DNA from: Macrobrachium rosenbergii
Taxonomy: Eukaryota > Arthropoda > Malacostraca > Decapoda > Palaemonidae
DNA: 64,000 nt
Assembly: GCF_040412425.1 (NCBI RefSeq)
Contig: NC_089742.1
Location: 71,377,506 to 71,441,505 of the forward strand
Direction: 5' to 3'
A model generated the notes under the pieces. That model did no database searches and was not told the origin of the DNA. It worked only from the letters and a program-made list of their open reading frames with translations. A program made the translations under genes and the position numbers. Below are positions 32,620 to 43,047 of this stretch, piece by piece (position 1 is the stretch's first letter; each line of letters starts with the position of its first letter).

Positions 32620-34380
32620 TCCTGTGTAATATACAAACCCTTGGTCTTTATTAGAGGAATTACCTTCAGTGCAGCTGAAAACTGGCCGTTAAACTTTTAA
32701 CAAGGTGGTGTGGTAGTTAAATATCGCACAACCGAGTGGGAGTCCCACCTGCCCAGTTGGTAGATCGTCGCTATAGCTTTGGCCGAGCTATAGTGTGGTT
32801 GTGCTGCGCTCTCCTCTGCCCTGCTTGCCATTGTTTTTGCCTTGTTTACTTTGTTGAACATCGCTTCCTTTCCCGGTGGGATTGTTTCATTTTGTGTTTT
32901 CTTTGTGTTGATGTGTTTGTGTGTTTACTTGAAATATGGATAAGCAAGGGTATGGACAGTGTTATTACAGTAATCCCTTGATTATCCAATTTCACCTTAT
33001 CCAGAGTTCAACATCATCCGGACATGACCAGACCCCAGGGACTAGTGATATAATTTTTAAAAAATTGAAAAAGCTGCTCTTCGATGATTGGCAAAGTTAC
33101 GTGGGTCTAAGTAAATGTTGGTAAAACTTCTTATGCTCATAAACAGGCTGAGATGGGTTTTGGGGTGGTGTTTGGAGGGCTGGAAAAGTGTTTCCTGGGT
33201 CAGGGGGTGGTCAGATGGCTGGGCATAATGGGAGGGGAGCAGTAGTAATGGTGTTCACAGGAATAAACATGCAGAGAAGGGGTTTTTAGGGAAGGGTGAC
33301 TGGGGAAGGAGTTTCCCAGGCTGGGGGTTGGCTGGGTGGAGAGAGGATAGTGGACACGAAACATGGTAATCTCCTGGCCAGCCAGGCAGGAACACAACGG
33401 AAGCAGCCCAGGACATGACCACCAGGAGACGGGGGCTGCTTCGGGTGCTCGTTCGTGAGCCGCTCCGAGTGCTTGAGATTCTATGGAATATCAAGTATCC
33501 CGATCTGGTCTGGGAGTATTTCCTCGGCCCAGTTCGGGAGCAGTGCGAGAGAAAGGGTCCAGGCACCCAGGTGTCTCAGCTCTTCCTGCCAGCACCACAA
33601 GTGCTCCCCAAGCGCTTGTCGGTGCTCAGTCTTGTTCCCAGCCTGGTGTCTCGATCCTGTCAGTTCGAACACCAGAAGAAGCAGGGAAGAGATTCCCTTC
33701 GGGAGTTCTGCGGGACTTCTAAGGGACTGACTCTCTTCAGGGAGACAAGTTTCTCTCGTTGGCTCTTCCGCCCTTGGCGAGAACCACCGCATTCTCCAGT
33801 GGGGTCTGGCGTTTTAGGCAAGGGCCGCGCCCTGTTGCTAGTCTTGGAAGTCTGCGTCTAAGACTCGTTCTGTGCCTGGCTCTTTTTCTGATCTCTTAGG
33901 AAACTGAAAGCAGCCGTTCCCGATCTTTGGGAGTCTCATGGGTAGCTCGAATTCCATGAATCATGAGTGCTCTCCTGACGAGAAAGTGCCAAGACACCCA
34001 GGTGTCTGGTGCCGACGCCAGGTGTCTCAATACTGCCCGCCAGCTGCTTCGGTTGCTTGCAACCCTTGCAGTTCCCGAGGGGCCGAGTGTCGGGGGCCGC
34101 CGTGGTCCTTGCTTCCATGACCAGATGAACTCTTTTCTTCAGAGAAGGAGTTCATTCAGGTCGAGACACCAAATATACAATTATTCTTGCCTCGGAGGGT
34201 TCGGCCAACTGCAGTTCTGTGGGCAATTCTGGTGCTTAAGAAGAAGGACTTTGTCCCAATTTCAGATCTCCGGTTTTGTAAGTCCCGAGTTAGCTCGACT
34301 TAGGAACAAAGCATGCTTGGTTCTGTCTTTCTCTTGCAGAAATTTGCCAGATACCCAGGCTGGGGTTAGATGGGTGGAGA
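32620..34380 (+). mobile_element. DIRS1-like fragment D' (rearranged relative of D)
   Basis: Begins with a left-type terminal repeat (about 32625-32720: ATATACAAACCCTTGGTC, then GGCCGTTAAACTTTTAACAAGGTGGT) like the left ITR of element D. It ends with a 0.9-kb gag block (about 33430-34345) that duplicates 37062-38045 in D. In between, 33340-33430 is the reverse complement of about 36625-36705 in D. So D' is not a simple truncated copy. Confidence 0.65.
33430..34345 (+). repeat. Gag block duplicated at 37062-38045
   Basis: Aligned by eye, the two blocks seem to lack base substitutions over long runs but differ by at least ten short indels, nearly all of them losses in this copy. Confidence 0.85.
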
Positions 34381-34884
34381 GAGGTAGGTGTTTGACTTCA
34401 TTAGAGCCTTTTTATGTTTTGTGTGTTTTACGTTTATGCTTTTTCTGTTTTATTAAAGGATATCACAGTTCTGTAGTGTAATGTGTAATGAAGTAATCAT
34501 GCACGAAAAAAAGATATACTGTACTGTAATAAAATACAGTAATCATGTGCAACACAATGAAAGAGGAGAGAGAAAACAACCTTCCCCGCAGTTAGAAACA
34601 CACCTTTGTATGTACATATAGCATATAACACACAAACAAACACATGCAAATAACAGTATACATACCCACCGTCCCTATCTCCCCCCATCATACCATTCAT
34701 ATTATATATACATTTGGACACTATACAAATTAGATCTATCCCTTTTAACAAGGGCATAGGTAGTGCTACTTGCAAGACAGTTTTGGGTTTGACCAGAGAA
34801 TCTGCCTTCTGTCTTGGATTCCCTTACAAAGGATTTTATGGTCCTCCAATGTTTTTTCCTTAAGTACCCTTTGTTCCAACACGA

Positions 34885-35040
34885 TATACAAACCGTCGGT
34901 CCTTTACATTAGGAATTACTTTCAGCGTAGGCTGGAAATGGCCATTAAACTCTTGAACAAGGTGGTTAGGCAGTAACTACTGCCAGGTAGGTGGGAATAC
35001 CTGCCTGCCCAGATGTAAACATTCCAGTTTGCTTTCAGCC
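34885..35040 (+). repeat. Element D left inverted terminal repeat
   Basis: Matches the reverse complement of 41050-41205, including TTTACATTAGGAAT, CAGCGTAGGCTGGAAA, CAAGGTGGTTAGGCAGTAAC and GATGTAAACATTCCAGTTTG. Confidence 0.92.
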
Positions 35041-36115
35041 GTCATGCATTGCAGACGTGGTTTCGGATCTCTCCGCCTGACTGTTGTTAAGCTCTTATTA
35101 TCCCGGTGGGATCTTAATGTCTTTTTCTGTATGTACTGTGCGTGTTTGATATTTATTAATACAAACCCATGATTTGTGATAACCTTGCATAGCCGTCATT
35201 CCCCTGCGCTGTGTCTTGGGTTTGACAGCCAAGGGCATATTTAAAGGAGCGTAACCAAGTGGTAATGCTTCTCTTCCAGTAGCCCTTTATTTAGATACTG
35301 AAGGCATTCCCCTGTACAATAGGAAATATTAGATTGGGACGTAATATCTTCGCTCCCCTACGTTGATCAGGACGTAAGAGTTCACTTCCCTTCTTGGGCT
35401 TCTGCCCTCCGTGTACAAGGACATGACTACTTCCTTCTTACTTGTGCTGAGTGTTGTTTTCGCCATCTGCACTTAGAGAGTTGCGGGGCAGGTGGGAGGT
35501 TGCGGATGTCGTCTGTAAGTTTCACTTCCACAGTGCCCTTGGTGGCCTCCCCTCCGTCCTTTTCCCTCCCGTAGGTTCTTCCTTATCTCTCCTTCAGTAG
35601 AGATCTCTCTCCTTCCCCCTCTTCGCTCGCTTACCAGGCAAAGACTGTGGGGGGGCAGTTGGGCGACCTTTTCTTGGGTACCTCCTCTCGCTTCGTAGGG
35701 CAGTTCCCCTCGTAGCGAGAGGAGTTTCCCTCTCTAATCATCTTTGCTTTTTCTTTCAGGTTGACAGTGAGCATCGCAGACAGCAGTAGTTGGCTGGATA
35801 TCTCGGGGGATATCTCACATGAAGGAGTCCCAACATTCATTTAGTGTTGCTTCGGGATTGACCACAATACCTGGCTGGATGACGTAGTTCCATATCGGGA
35901 TCGTTCCGACTCTGTTCCCGCCAATGTGGATCGATCACTGTCATTGCTGGCCTTCATGTATGCTGTGGCAATGCCTCTGGGATATCGTTTGTCCATCTGC
36001 TCCTGCTATTCCCTGTGTTATGCTCCTGTTAACTCGACGACAGTCTCTGGGCAGCTCTTCCTGGTCTCCTGCCGCAGCTGTCCTGATTGTTCCTGTCGCT
36101 GCTGGTGACTTTCAT

Positions 36116-36750
36116 GTGACGTTCCTGGCCATTGCAGTAGCTCCTGCCTTCTGAACTGCTTCTGTAGCTCCTGCATCAGCTGTCCTGATCGTCCCTGCTG
36201 CTTCTCCTGGTGGTCATTCCCAGGGCCACTTCCATTGTGTTCCTGTCAGCTGCCTTGGAGGTTACAATGTCTGCCATCCTGTAGAAGATGTTGGCGTGAA
36301 GGTGTAGGAAGTCGCCTTGTGGAAGTGACATTCCTGGCTGTTGCAGTAGCTCCTGCCTTCCGAACCACTACCATAGTTCCTGCATTGGCTGTCCTGATCA
36401 TGCCTGCCGCTTCTCCTGGCTGTTGTGCCCGGGGCCGCTTCCGTTGTGTTCCTGCCAGCTTCCCTGGATGTTACGATGCTTACCATCCTATAGAAGATGT
36501 GGGCATAAAGGTGAAGGAAGTCGCCCTGTGGAAAGTGACGTTCCTGGCCATTGCAGTAGCTCCTGCCTTCTGAACCGCTGCCGTAGCTCTTGCATCAACT
36601 GTCCTGATCATGCCTGCTGCTTCTCCTGGTGGTCATGTCCTGGGCTGCTTCCGTTGTGTTCCTGCCTGGCTGGCCAGGAGATTACCATGTTTCGTGTCCA
36701 CTATCCTATAGAAGATGTCGGAGTGGAGGTAAAGGAAGTAACCCTGTGGA
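36116..36750 (+). repeat. Three 209-210-bp tandem units in element D gag
   Basis: Units begin at 36116, 36325 and 36535, each with GTGAC-TTCCTGGC, then TTGCAGTAGCTCCTGCCTTC. The period is 70 codons (one unit is a base short). The unit translates as a VTFLAIAVAPAF...AASPG...EDVG-like peptide. The array is followed by the next gag block at about 36755. Confidence 0.85.
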
Positions 36751-36754
36751 AGTA

Positions 36755-38140
36755 GCCGCCGTCTTCTTCATCTTACCTTTGATTTCGTCTTCTGCTGCCT
36801 CTTCCCTTCCTCTCCCGAGGTCCAAGTGGGTCCCGGGAATTGGACAGACCTCCATCGGCTGAAGGCTGCTTCTTCCCCTTGATGCCCTTGGACGTCTAGG
36901 GACTGCCTCCTTCCGAGGAGGCGGTGGGTCTCTCAGTGGCTCTTCCCGACCTTCAGGTTAGGAAACCAATTCACATACCCTGGGTTTTGTGTTTCCGGAG
37001 CTGCGGCCGCGCAGACCTCAGTTTATGATCCCGTTCCCAGTCCTAGAGGTTCTGCCTCTAAGACGGGGGCTGCTTCGGGTGCTCGTTCGTGAGCCGCTCC
37101 GAGTGCTTGAGATTCTATGGAATATCAAGTATCCCGATCTGGTCTGGAGAGTATTTCCTCGGCCCAGTTCGGGAGCAGTGCGAGAGAAAGGGTCCAGGCA
37201 CCCAGGTGTCTCAGCTCTTCCTGCCAGCACCACAAGTGCTCCCCAAGCGCTTGTCGGTGCTCAGTCTTGTTCCCAGCCTGGTGTCTCGATCCTGTCAGTT
37301 CGAACACCAGAAGAAGCAGGGAAGAGATTCCCTTCGGGAGTTCTGCGGGACTTCTAAGGGACTGACTCTCTTCAGGGAGACAAGTTTCTCTCGTTGGCTC
37401 TTCCCGCCCTTGGGCGGGAACCAATTCACATTCTCCAGTGGGGTCTGGCGTTTCGGGGGCCGCGAAAGCGCGGCCTTGAGAGGCCGCGCCCTTGTTGCTA
37501 GTCTTGGAAGTCTGCGTCTAAGACTCGTTCTGTGCCTGGCTCTTTCGATCTCTTAGGAAACTGAAAGCAGCCGTTCCCGATCTTTGGGAGTCTCATGGGT
37601 AGCTCGAATTCCATGAATCATGAGTGCTCTCCTGACGAGAGAAAGTGCCAAGACACCCAGGTGTCTGGGTGCCGAGACGCCAGGTGTCTCAATACTGCCC
37701 GCCAGCTGCTTCGGTTGCTTGCAACCCTTGCAGTTCCCGAGGGGCCGAGAGTGTCGGGGGCCGCCGTGGTCCTTGCTTCCAAGAGCGTTCTCGACCAGAT
37801 GAACTCTTTTCTTCAGAGAAGGAGTTCATTCAGGTCGAGACACCAAGCTTCTCCCTTGCCTTGACAGAATACGAATTATTCTTGCCTCGGAGGGTTCGGC
37901 CAACTGCAGTTCTGTGGGCAATTCTGGTGCTTAAGAAGAAGGACTTTGTCCCAATTTCAGATCTCCGGTTTTGTAAGTCCCGAGTTAGCTCGACTCTTAG
38001 GAACAAAGCATGCTTGGTTCTGTCTTTCTCTTGCAGAAATTTGCCAGATACCTCGGTAATCAAGGTTCGTACTAGGGCACTGCCTTGTCCTTTGGACAAT
38101 GGCCAAGACCTTGGGGTCTTAGTCATATCGACTCGACCTT
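36755..38140 (+). pseudogene. Element D gag-like region
   Basis: Overlapping open pieces (36989-37357, 37089-37556, 37595-37864, 37645-38142) form a Ser/Pro/Arg-rich protein without a recognised domain. It contains repeated CACCCAGGTGTCTC-type motifs. The position between the tandem repeat and the RNase H traces, and the duplicated copy in D', mark it as DIRS ORF1. No intact frame is present. Confidence 0.5.
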
Positions 38141-38799
38141 GAGTTCAAGCCAGCCCCCCCTCAACTCCTAAGAAGTCCCAGGCTTCGATAGAAGATTGCG
38201 GAACATAGCCCACTCCTACCCTTCTAGGAAAGTGTGCATAACTGTGTCTCTTTCCATCCTCTTTCCCATAAGGGAGGAGGGAAGAAGGGAAGAGAGAAAG
38301 AAGTATCGACTGGGAAGAAGTTCTCCTACTGGATGAAATGATACTTATCAAGTCTCTGGAGCTGGCAGCAACACTGCCGAGACCTGGGAATGGATTCCTT
38401 CAGGAGAAGTATCTATTTCTCTTAGGTCTCGGTAATTCTTTTCATCCCGCTTCCTCTCCCGTGCTCCCTATTCGGGAAATGCCAGCCTGGCTAGAGCTAA
38501 TTGTCTCTGTATCCTGTCATCTTGAAGAAGCTTCTCCATGGCGGAGTCTGAATGGAAGCCTGCTTTCATTCCTCCATCCTTCTTTCCTCTTCGAAGTATG
38601 AGGAAGGAGTTAGGCTAATGCTTGACTGAAGGAACCTTCGAATATGCTTTCATAGTCCCATCACATCATGTGTCTACTTATGGATTCACCGATCGAGGAA
38701 TAGGCGCACACCTGTAAGACTTTCTCTTGAAGGTGTGGGACCGAGACGATTAGTACCTTCTCATCACCATCGTAGACTCAAGGCAGCCTTCTGGCCTTC

Positions 38800-39350
38800 C
38801 GAGAATTCAGGATGAGTTTTGCGACACTCAGTGGTTCGTTGAACAACAAACCACAGTAGTGGCATTTGTCGACAAACAAGAGGGAATCGTTTTTGCCTCC
38901 TGTTTCATCTGTCAACATTTGCAGGTACTCGAGTGTTCTATAGCGCACTCAACATCTCAATTAGCCAGATGCATATCCCCGGTGGGGATGTATTGGCAGG
39001 CAAGCTTGGCCTCGGGTTTGAGTGATCGGGACAGAATGTGCTGCTCACTCAAAGATTCACGAAGAGATTGCTTGACTGAGAAATCCCTACCATCTTTCTG
39101 TTGCCTCCCTGCACAAGTCGGTAGTTTTTTCTCACTCCTTCATACCAGACCCAGGGGCCGGTACGGCGAGGCATACTGTCTTTCTGGGAAACTTGATAGC
39201 TGCATTTTTCCCTCTGTATTTGTCTGTTTCGCTAGGGGTTCTCAAGTATTGCTCACCCCGAGTTACAGACAAATGTTGGAAGACTTCACCTCTCGCCCGA
39301 CCTGATAGCCGAGGCATCAAGAAGAGTTCTGCTTTACCCAACCTCCTGTA
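38800..39350 (+). pseudogene. Element D RNase H/methyltransferase traces
   Basis: A TVVAFVDKQEG segment (about 38848-38885) sits where the third RNase H Asp lies in other DIRS copies. At about 39150-39265 the translation gives PDPGAGTARHTVF, then AAFFPLYLSVSLGVLKYC, resembling the PDPxAxxxDA ... FPPxSLVxxVLxK block of the methyltransferase domain. The similarity is weak and interrupted by shifts. Confidence 0.4.
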
Positions 39351-40904
39351 GCAGCTACACAAGAAGCAGTTCTTTGGGCAGTACATCTTGGTGTGTTCAG
39401 GACTGGGAGACCTTCCAGCTTCCCTTGCAAGCATAGGCTTTCTCACTGAGCAGCAGCGGCTATTCCTGGATATCTCTTGAAGTCCTCTGCAACACTCCCA
39501 GGGACTGGAGCCGTCTTCACTGGTGGGTGTCGTTGCGGAACTCCTTCTCGGGTCAGAGTCGCTCTTCAAGTCTGGACTTCCTCGTCTTCTCTGCCGAGGG
39601 TTGCTTCTTTCCCTTCCATTTGTGAAGAACGTAGGCCCTTGCGACATAGTCTTCCATCTGAAGTAGCCTCCTCCTCAGTCAAGATTTAGCTACAGATGAA
39701 AAGCTTCTTCGGTCTTGATGTCCCAGGGAACTGTTCCCTGGGTGGCATGTGACTCTCATTTATGGTTCCTGTCCCATGCTGCACACGCCTTTACGAGAGT
39801 CGTCGGATAGAGATGTGCCCTTGTAGGACCATCTCTCTTCTTGCTCCGGCCTGGGCGTAGAAGATGGAAGAACAGGTGAAGGGGATCAATACCTCGACTC
39901 CTTCTCAGATGTCGTAGGTGGACTCCGAATCCTTCAGCATCTATTGTCGGGTTCGAGTCGTCCTTGTTCCCCTCCTCTTTGGACTTTGTATTAATGATCC
40001 AGATCATTTGTTACTTTGTCCTTTAGGGAGCTGTGGTACTTTCCGAAGAGGCTTGACACTCCTAACCTGGATGTCGTCAACATTTTCGCTAGTACTCTCT
40101 CTCCCAAGGAAGAAATGTCTAAGGACACATCTTCCTCCTGACTTCATGAAGCGATCGAAGGAGGTACTTAGCAGCTGACAACAACAATACCAGTACCTTC
40201 CACCTGAGAGCTCACGAAGCCGAAGGCTTGGTCCATCCCTTACATTCCAGAAGTTTCTGTCAGGCTGGAATTAGGACATGGTCTCGTGGACCACACTCTT
40301 GTCTTCCTATGGTCTTGCCCACAGGCCCTTGGAACCTTTTTTCCTTGGCCCTGTGGTGGCTGCTCAACAGGTTGTGTTTTCTTACCTGGCTCCTTCAAGA
40401 GGATGAGTAGCATCTCTCCGAAGGTGTTGGTTCTGGAAGTGAGAAGGATACCGAGAGTGGCTGGCCTCTCTTCCTCCTCCTTCCCCATCCTTCTACTTCT
40501 CCTCCTTCGGGATGAGAATAGGACCCGAACCAACACATGCTAGACCTGGTGCTGATGCAGTAAGACTAACATCAAGCACCCATTCTATTTTTCTCCTAGA
40601 ATCGTAGAAGCAATTCTGCTCCTTCCTCTAGCGAGGGGAGGAAGGAAAGTCTGGCAATAAGGGAAACTCTATCTCAGCTTTTCCGTACTGCCTCCAACTC
40701 TTAAGATTCTTCCAGCCTATTTCGTACGAGACAATTTCCTCGCTCATGCAAAAAGGTCCAGTATCTGACATTTGATCTTGCAGTTTCTACACTCCAATCA
40801 ATATGTCAGAGGCTTGGGTACTCCTTGCTCTTTCGACCAGGAGTGCAGAACTGTAGTCAGTTTAGGAGACTCACTCAGATTCCTCCCTCCAACCAGTGAG
40901 TCTT

Positions 40905-41015
40905 CCTAATGTAAGGGACCGACGGTTTGTATATCGTGTCGGAACAAATCACAGTTTTTGAAAGTAAATTGTATTTTTCATAACTATACAAACCTGAGGT
41001 CCTTTACATTACATA
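40905..41015 (+). repeat. Element D internal complementary region
   Basis: 40905-40947 is the reverse complement of the left end (34869-34911). 40950 to about 41012 is the reverse complement of the right end (about 41180-41245). The junction of the two end copies shows the DIRS ICR clearly. Confidence 0.9.
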
Positions 41016-41049
41016 TTATGCCCACCTCATGCCACTGCTCAATCTGAGC

Positions 41050-41205
41050 TTGGACCGAAAGACAAACTGGAATGTTTACATCCGGGCAGACGGGTATTCC
41101 AGCCTACCTGGCGGTAGTTACTGCCTAACCACCTTGCTCAAGAGTTTAACGGCCGTTTCCAGCCTACGCTGAAAGTCATTCCTAATGTAAAGAATGTCAG
41201 GTTTG
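41050..41205 (+). repeat. Element D right inverted terminal repeat
   Basis: Inverted copy of 34885-35040. Confidence 0.92.
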
Positions 41206-41428
41206 TATAGTTAGGGAAAATACAACTTACTTTCAAAAATTGTGGTTTTGTAATGCAGGCTACTCTGGCCCAGCCCCCTACTGCTCTGATCAATCATCTC
41301 ACCAGACTGGTAGGGGGTTACAGGAATCATGAAATCCCCTGCTTGCTTGTACAACCAGGCTCATGACATTTCTGGGTGGTGTTCAACTCCAGTTGAAGGT
41401 GATGGTTTGGATTTCCATAGAAATAATA

Positions 41429-41620
41429 ACAAGTTTTAAAAGTAATTTGTATTTTTCATAGGTGTACAAACCACAGCCTTTTATGTACTTGAATGCACCT
41501 CAGCTGTCCCTATGTGTCCCTGCGGCCAGAGGAAAAGTGGCTAGTATCAGTAGGTGAGTGACAGGTATCCCCTTGCTAGCCCTCCTTAACCACCAGTTAA
41601 CTTCCTTGTTACCAAGTTCA
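41429..41620. repeat. Solo DIRS-type terminal fragment next to exon 3
   Basis: AAGTAATTTGTATTTTTCAT followed by TACAAACC resembles the outer part of the element D ICR and right end. CCTTAACCACCAGTTAAC and CTTGTTACCAAG further in resemble the ITR block. It ends about 130 bp before the exon 3 acceptor. Confidence 0.5.
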
Positions 41621-41749
41621 ACAACTGATGCAGCTTGCTTTGATGGATACTCGTATATAAAAGGCTCCGGTTTTAAAATTTGTTGTATTAATAGACTGCA
41701 TAAAGTATATAGTAATATTTTGTGTATACTACTACGCCTTTTTCCACAG

Positions 41750-41935
41750 GTTCCATCTGACCTCCTGTGCAGTGTTAAGAATCTTCGGGCAGAATTAAAC
41801 CAAGTTTCAAAAGATTTGTGCGAAGTCCAAAAACAACAGCATGAAGTCATGTCTACTATTCAGGCACAGCTGAAGGTTTATTGTGGTCAGTTTGATGAAT
41901 TAAGTAAAGCAGCAGGTGATGTTGCATTAGAATAG
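41750..41935 (+). CDS. SKA2: SKA2-like protein, coding exon 3 (C-terminus)
   Basis: Acceptor TTTTTCCACAG at 41749, then 61 codons to TAG at 41933-41935. It begins VPSDLLCSVKNLRAELNQV and continues as an amphipathic helix rich in Gln, Glu, Lys and Leu, ending in DVALE. The counterpart in human SKA2 is the second long helix (TLLKELSVIKSRYQTL and onward). The phase-0 join to exon 2 keeps the frame. Three bases after the stop comes a donor-like AAG|GTAAAT. TBC1D7 begins 131 bp further on. Confidence 0.8.
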   Translation, partial: VPSDLLCSVKNLRAELNQVSKDLCEVQKQQHEVMSTIQAQLKVYCGQFDELSKAAGDVALE

Positions 41936-42066
41936 GAAGGTAAATATTGTAAGTGAATGTTGGAGCATAATGTCATTCTAGATTGGTGCCAAATATAAAG
42001 CTCTTTTTTCTTATACTACATATGGCATAACTTGTTTATGACAACCTGTGTCAGGGTATTTGAACA
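41936..42066 (+). other. Intercistronic gap between SKA2 and TBC1D7
   Basis: 131 bp. No AATAAA or ATTAAA. There is a donor-like GAAG|GTAAAT at about 41940 and an acceptor-like CTGTGTCAG|GG at about 42056, which would remove most of the gap from a common transcript. The acceptor alone could instead serve trans-splicing or a separate upstream exon. Confidence 0.5.
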
Positions 42067-43047
42067 ATGGGTGATGAAAAAAATTTCAGGAGCCAGTTCT
42101 ATGGGAAAGTTGGATTACTTGAAGTTGAGGAGAAAAGAGCTCTTGAGGCTTTGTTAAAAGAAACTCCTCTGAATGGAAAAGAATTTTCCAATTTTGCTCG
42201 GCGTTCTATTGTTCCTGTTGCATATAGGAACCTAGTATGGAAATTAATGCTAGGAATTACACCACGCTATGCAGAATCCCAAGATTATGTGACCCAACAG
42301 CAGACTTTTACATATGAAGAACTTTGGTGTGCCCTCAAAGCCCTTAGGCTTACTAACATCAGTTTAGGCATTGACAGCATGAATGGCCATGAGACATATA
42401 CCATATTAGACTCAAAGAAGGTTAATACAGGGGCCAAGACTCATCCTGAAACCCCATATCCAGAACACTATGTTCTGATGTGGTTGATGAGCGAGGCTAA
42501 ATTACTTTACAATCCAAGACAACAACTTATGTCAAAGGAAAATCAGCACTTTATTTCAATTGCCCGGAAAGTTTCTAGCTTCTTTGATAATCCAGTTGAA
42601 ATATATCAAGTATGTTCTGCACTCTGGGAATTAATTTTGAAAAACCGCGCTTCCATTGAGGATGCTGTTCAGGAAGCTATTGGAGTACTGAGAAAAGAAC
42701 ATGATATTTATCATCTTCACCTGTTAAAAACTGGATTATTTTCAAGTTCTTTGTTGTTTGATCAGTGTTTTTCTCTTTTTTGTGAGATTTTTCCTGAGTC
42801 GGCGATAGAAAAGATATTAGACAAAGTCATTGCTAAAGCTTTTCGAATTTTGTCTTTTGTTACTGTGGCTTTACTGGTGCATCTTAGACGTTCTGTTGCC
42901 TCAGTGTCTAGCGTTGAGGGAATAAGGAGCTTGATGTCACAGATTCGTAAAGAAGAAGCTGATGTTATTATTACTGCAGCACTTGAACTGTGGGCTATAA
43001 CACAGTCTGGTTTTCCGAGAGCACAGCGCCTCACTTCAGTTACATAG
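42067..43047 (+). CDS. TBC1D7: TBC1 domain family member 7-like protein
   Basis: Intronless 326-codon ORF. The start (MGDEKNFRSQFYGKVG, then VEEKRALEALLK) lines up with the very N-terminus of vertebrate TBC1D7 (about 293 residues), so the start is well placed (context AACAATGG). Motif A of TBC domains, YRNLVWKLMLGI, lies at residues 53-64. I see no IxxDxxR arginine-finger or YCQG glutamine-finger motif, so Rab-GAP activity is doubtful. The C-terminal part (FPESAIEKILDKVIAKAFRI, then FVTVALLVHLR) matches the family's last helices. TBC1D7 binds TSC1 and stabilises the TSC1-TSC2 complex, which restrains Rheb and mTORC1 at the lysosome. The lack of introns is unusual; a retrocopy that replaced or joined the parental gene is possible, but the frame is intact. 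Confidence 0.88.
   Translation: MGDEKNFRSQFYGKVGLLEVEEKRALEALLKETPLNGKEFSNFARRSIVPVAYRNLVWKLMLGITPRYAESQDYVTQQQTFTYEELWCALKALRLTNISLGIDSMNGHETYTILDSKKVNTGAKTHPETPYPEHYVLMWLMSEAKLLYNPRQQLMSKENQHFISIARKVSSFFDNPVEIYQVCSALWELILKNRASIEDAVQEAIGVLRKEHDIYHLHLLKTGLFSSSLLFDQCFSLFCEIFPESAIEKILDKVIAKAFRILSFVTVALLVHLRRSVASVSSVEGIRSLMSQIRKEEADVIITAALELWAITQSGFPRAQRLTSVT

Larger units (their letters stand above)
34869..41247 (+). mobile_element. DIRS1-like retrotransposon, element D (decayed)
   Basis: About 6.4 kb. The left ITR (34885-35040) and right ITR (about 41050-41205) are reverse complements. The ICR at 40905-41015 holds copies of both ends. The inner part includes a gag-like region with a 70-codon tandem repeat (36116-36750), a Pro/Ser-rich gag block (37050-38140), and weak RNase H and methyltransferase traces (38800-39350). 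I could not find a clear YLDD motif, so the RT is deleted or too decayed. It is a different family from A and B. It lies in SKA2 intron 2, sense orientation. Confidence 0.85.
5618..41935 (+). other. SKA2: SKA2-like gene extent (3 coding exons, 2 long introns)
   Basis: Exons 5618-5656, 27798-27890 and 41750-41935, all joined in phase 0, give a 105-residue coiled-coil protein. Human SKA2 is about 121 residues. In other animals SKA2 joins SKA1 and SKA3 in the outer-kinetochore complex that couples chromosomes to depolymerising microtubules in mitosis. Intron 1 (about 22.1 kb) holds DIRS elements A and B. Intron 2 (about 13.9 kb) holds C, D', D and a DUF7869-type remnant. Family assignment comes from the KAES-x-L segment, the overall length and the coiled-coil layout. 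Exon joins are inferred from splice signals. Confidence 0.72.
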
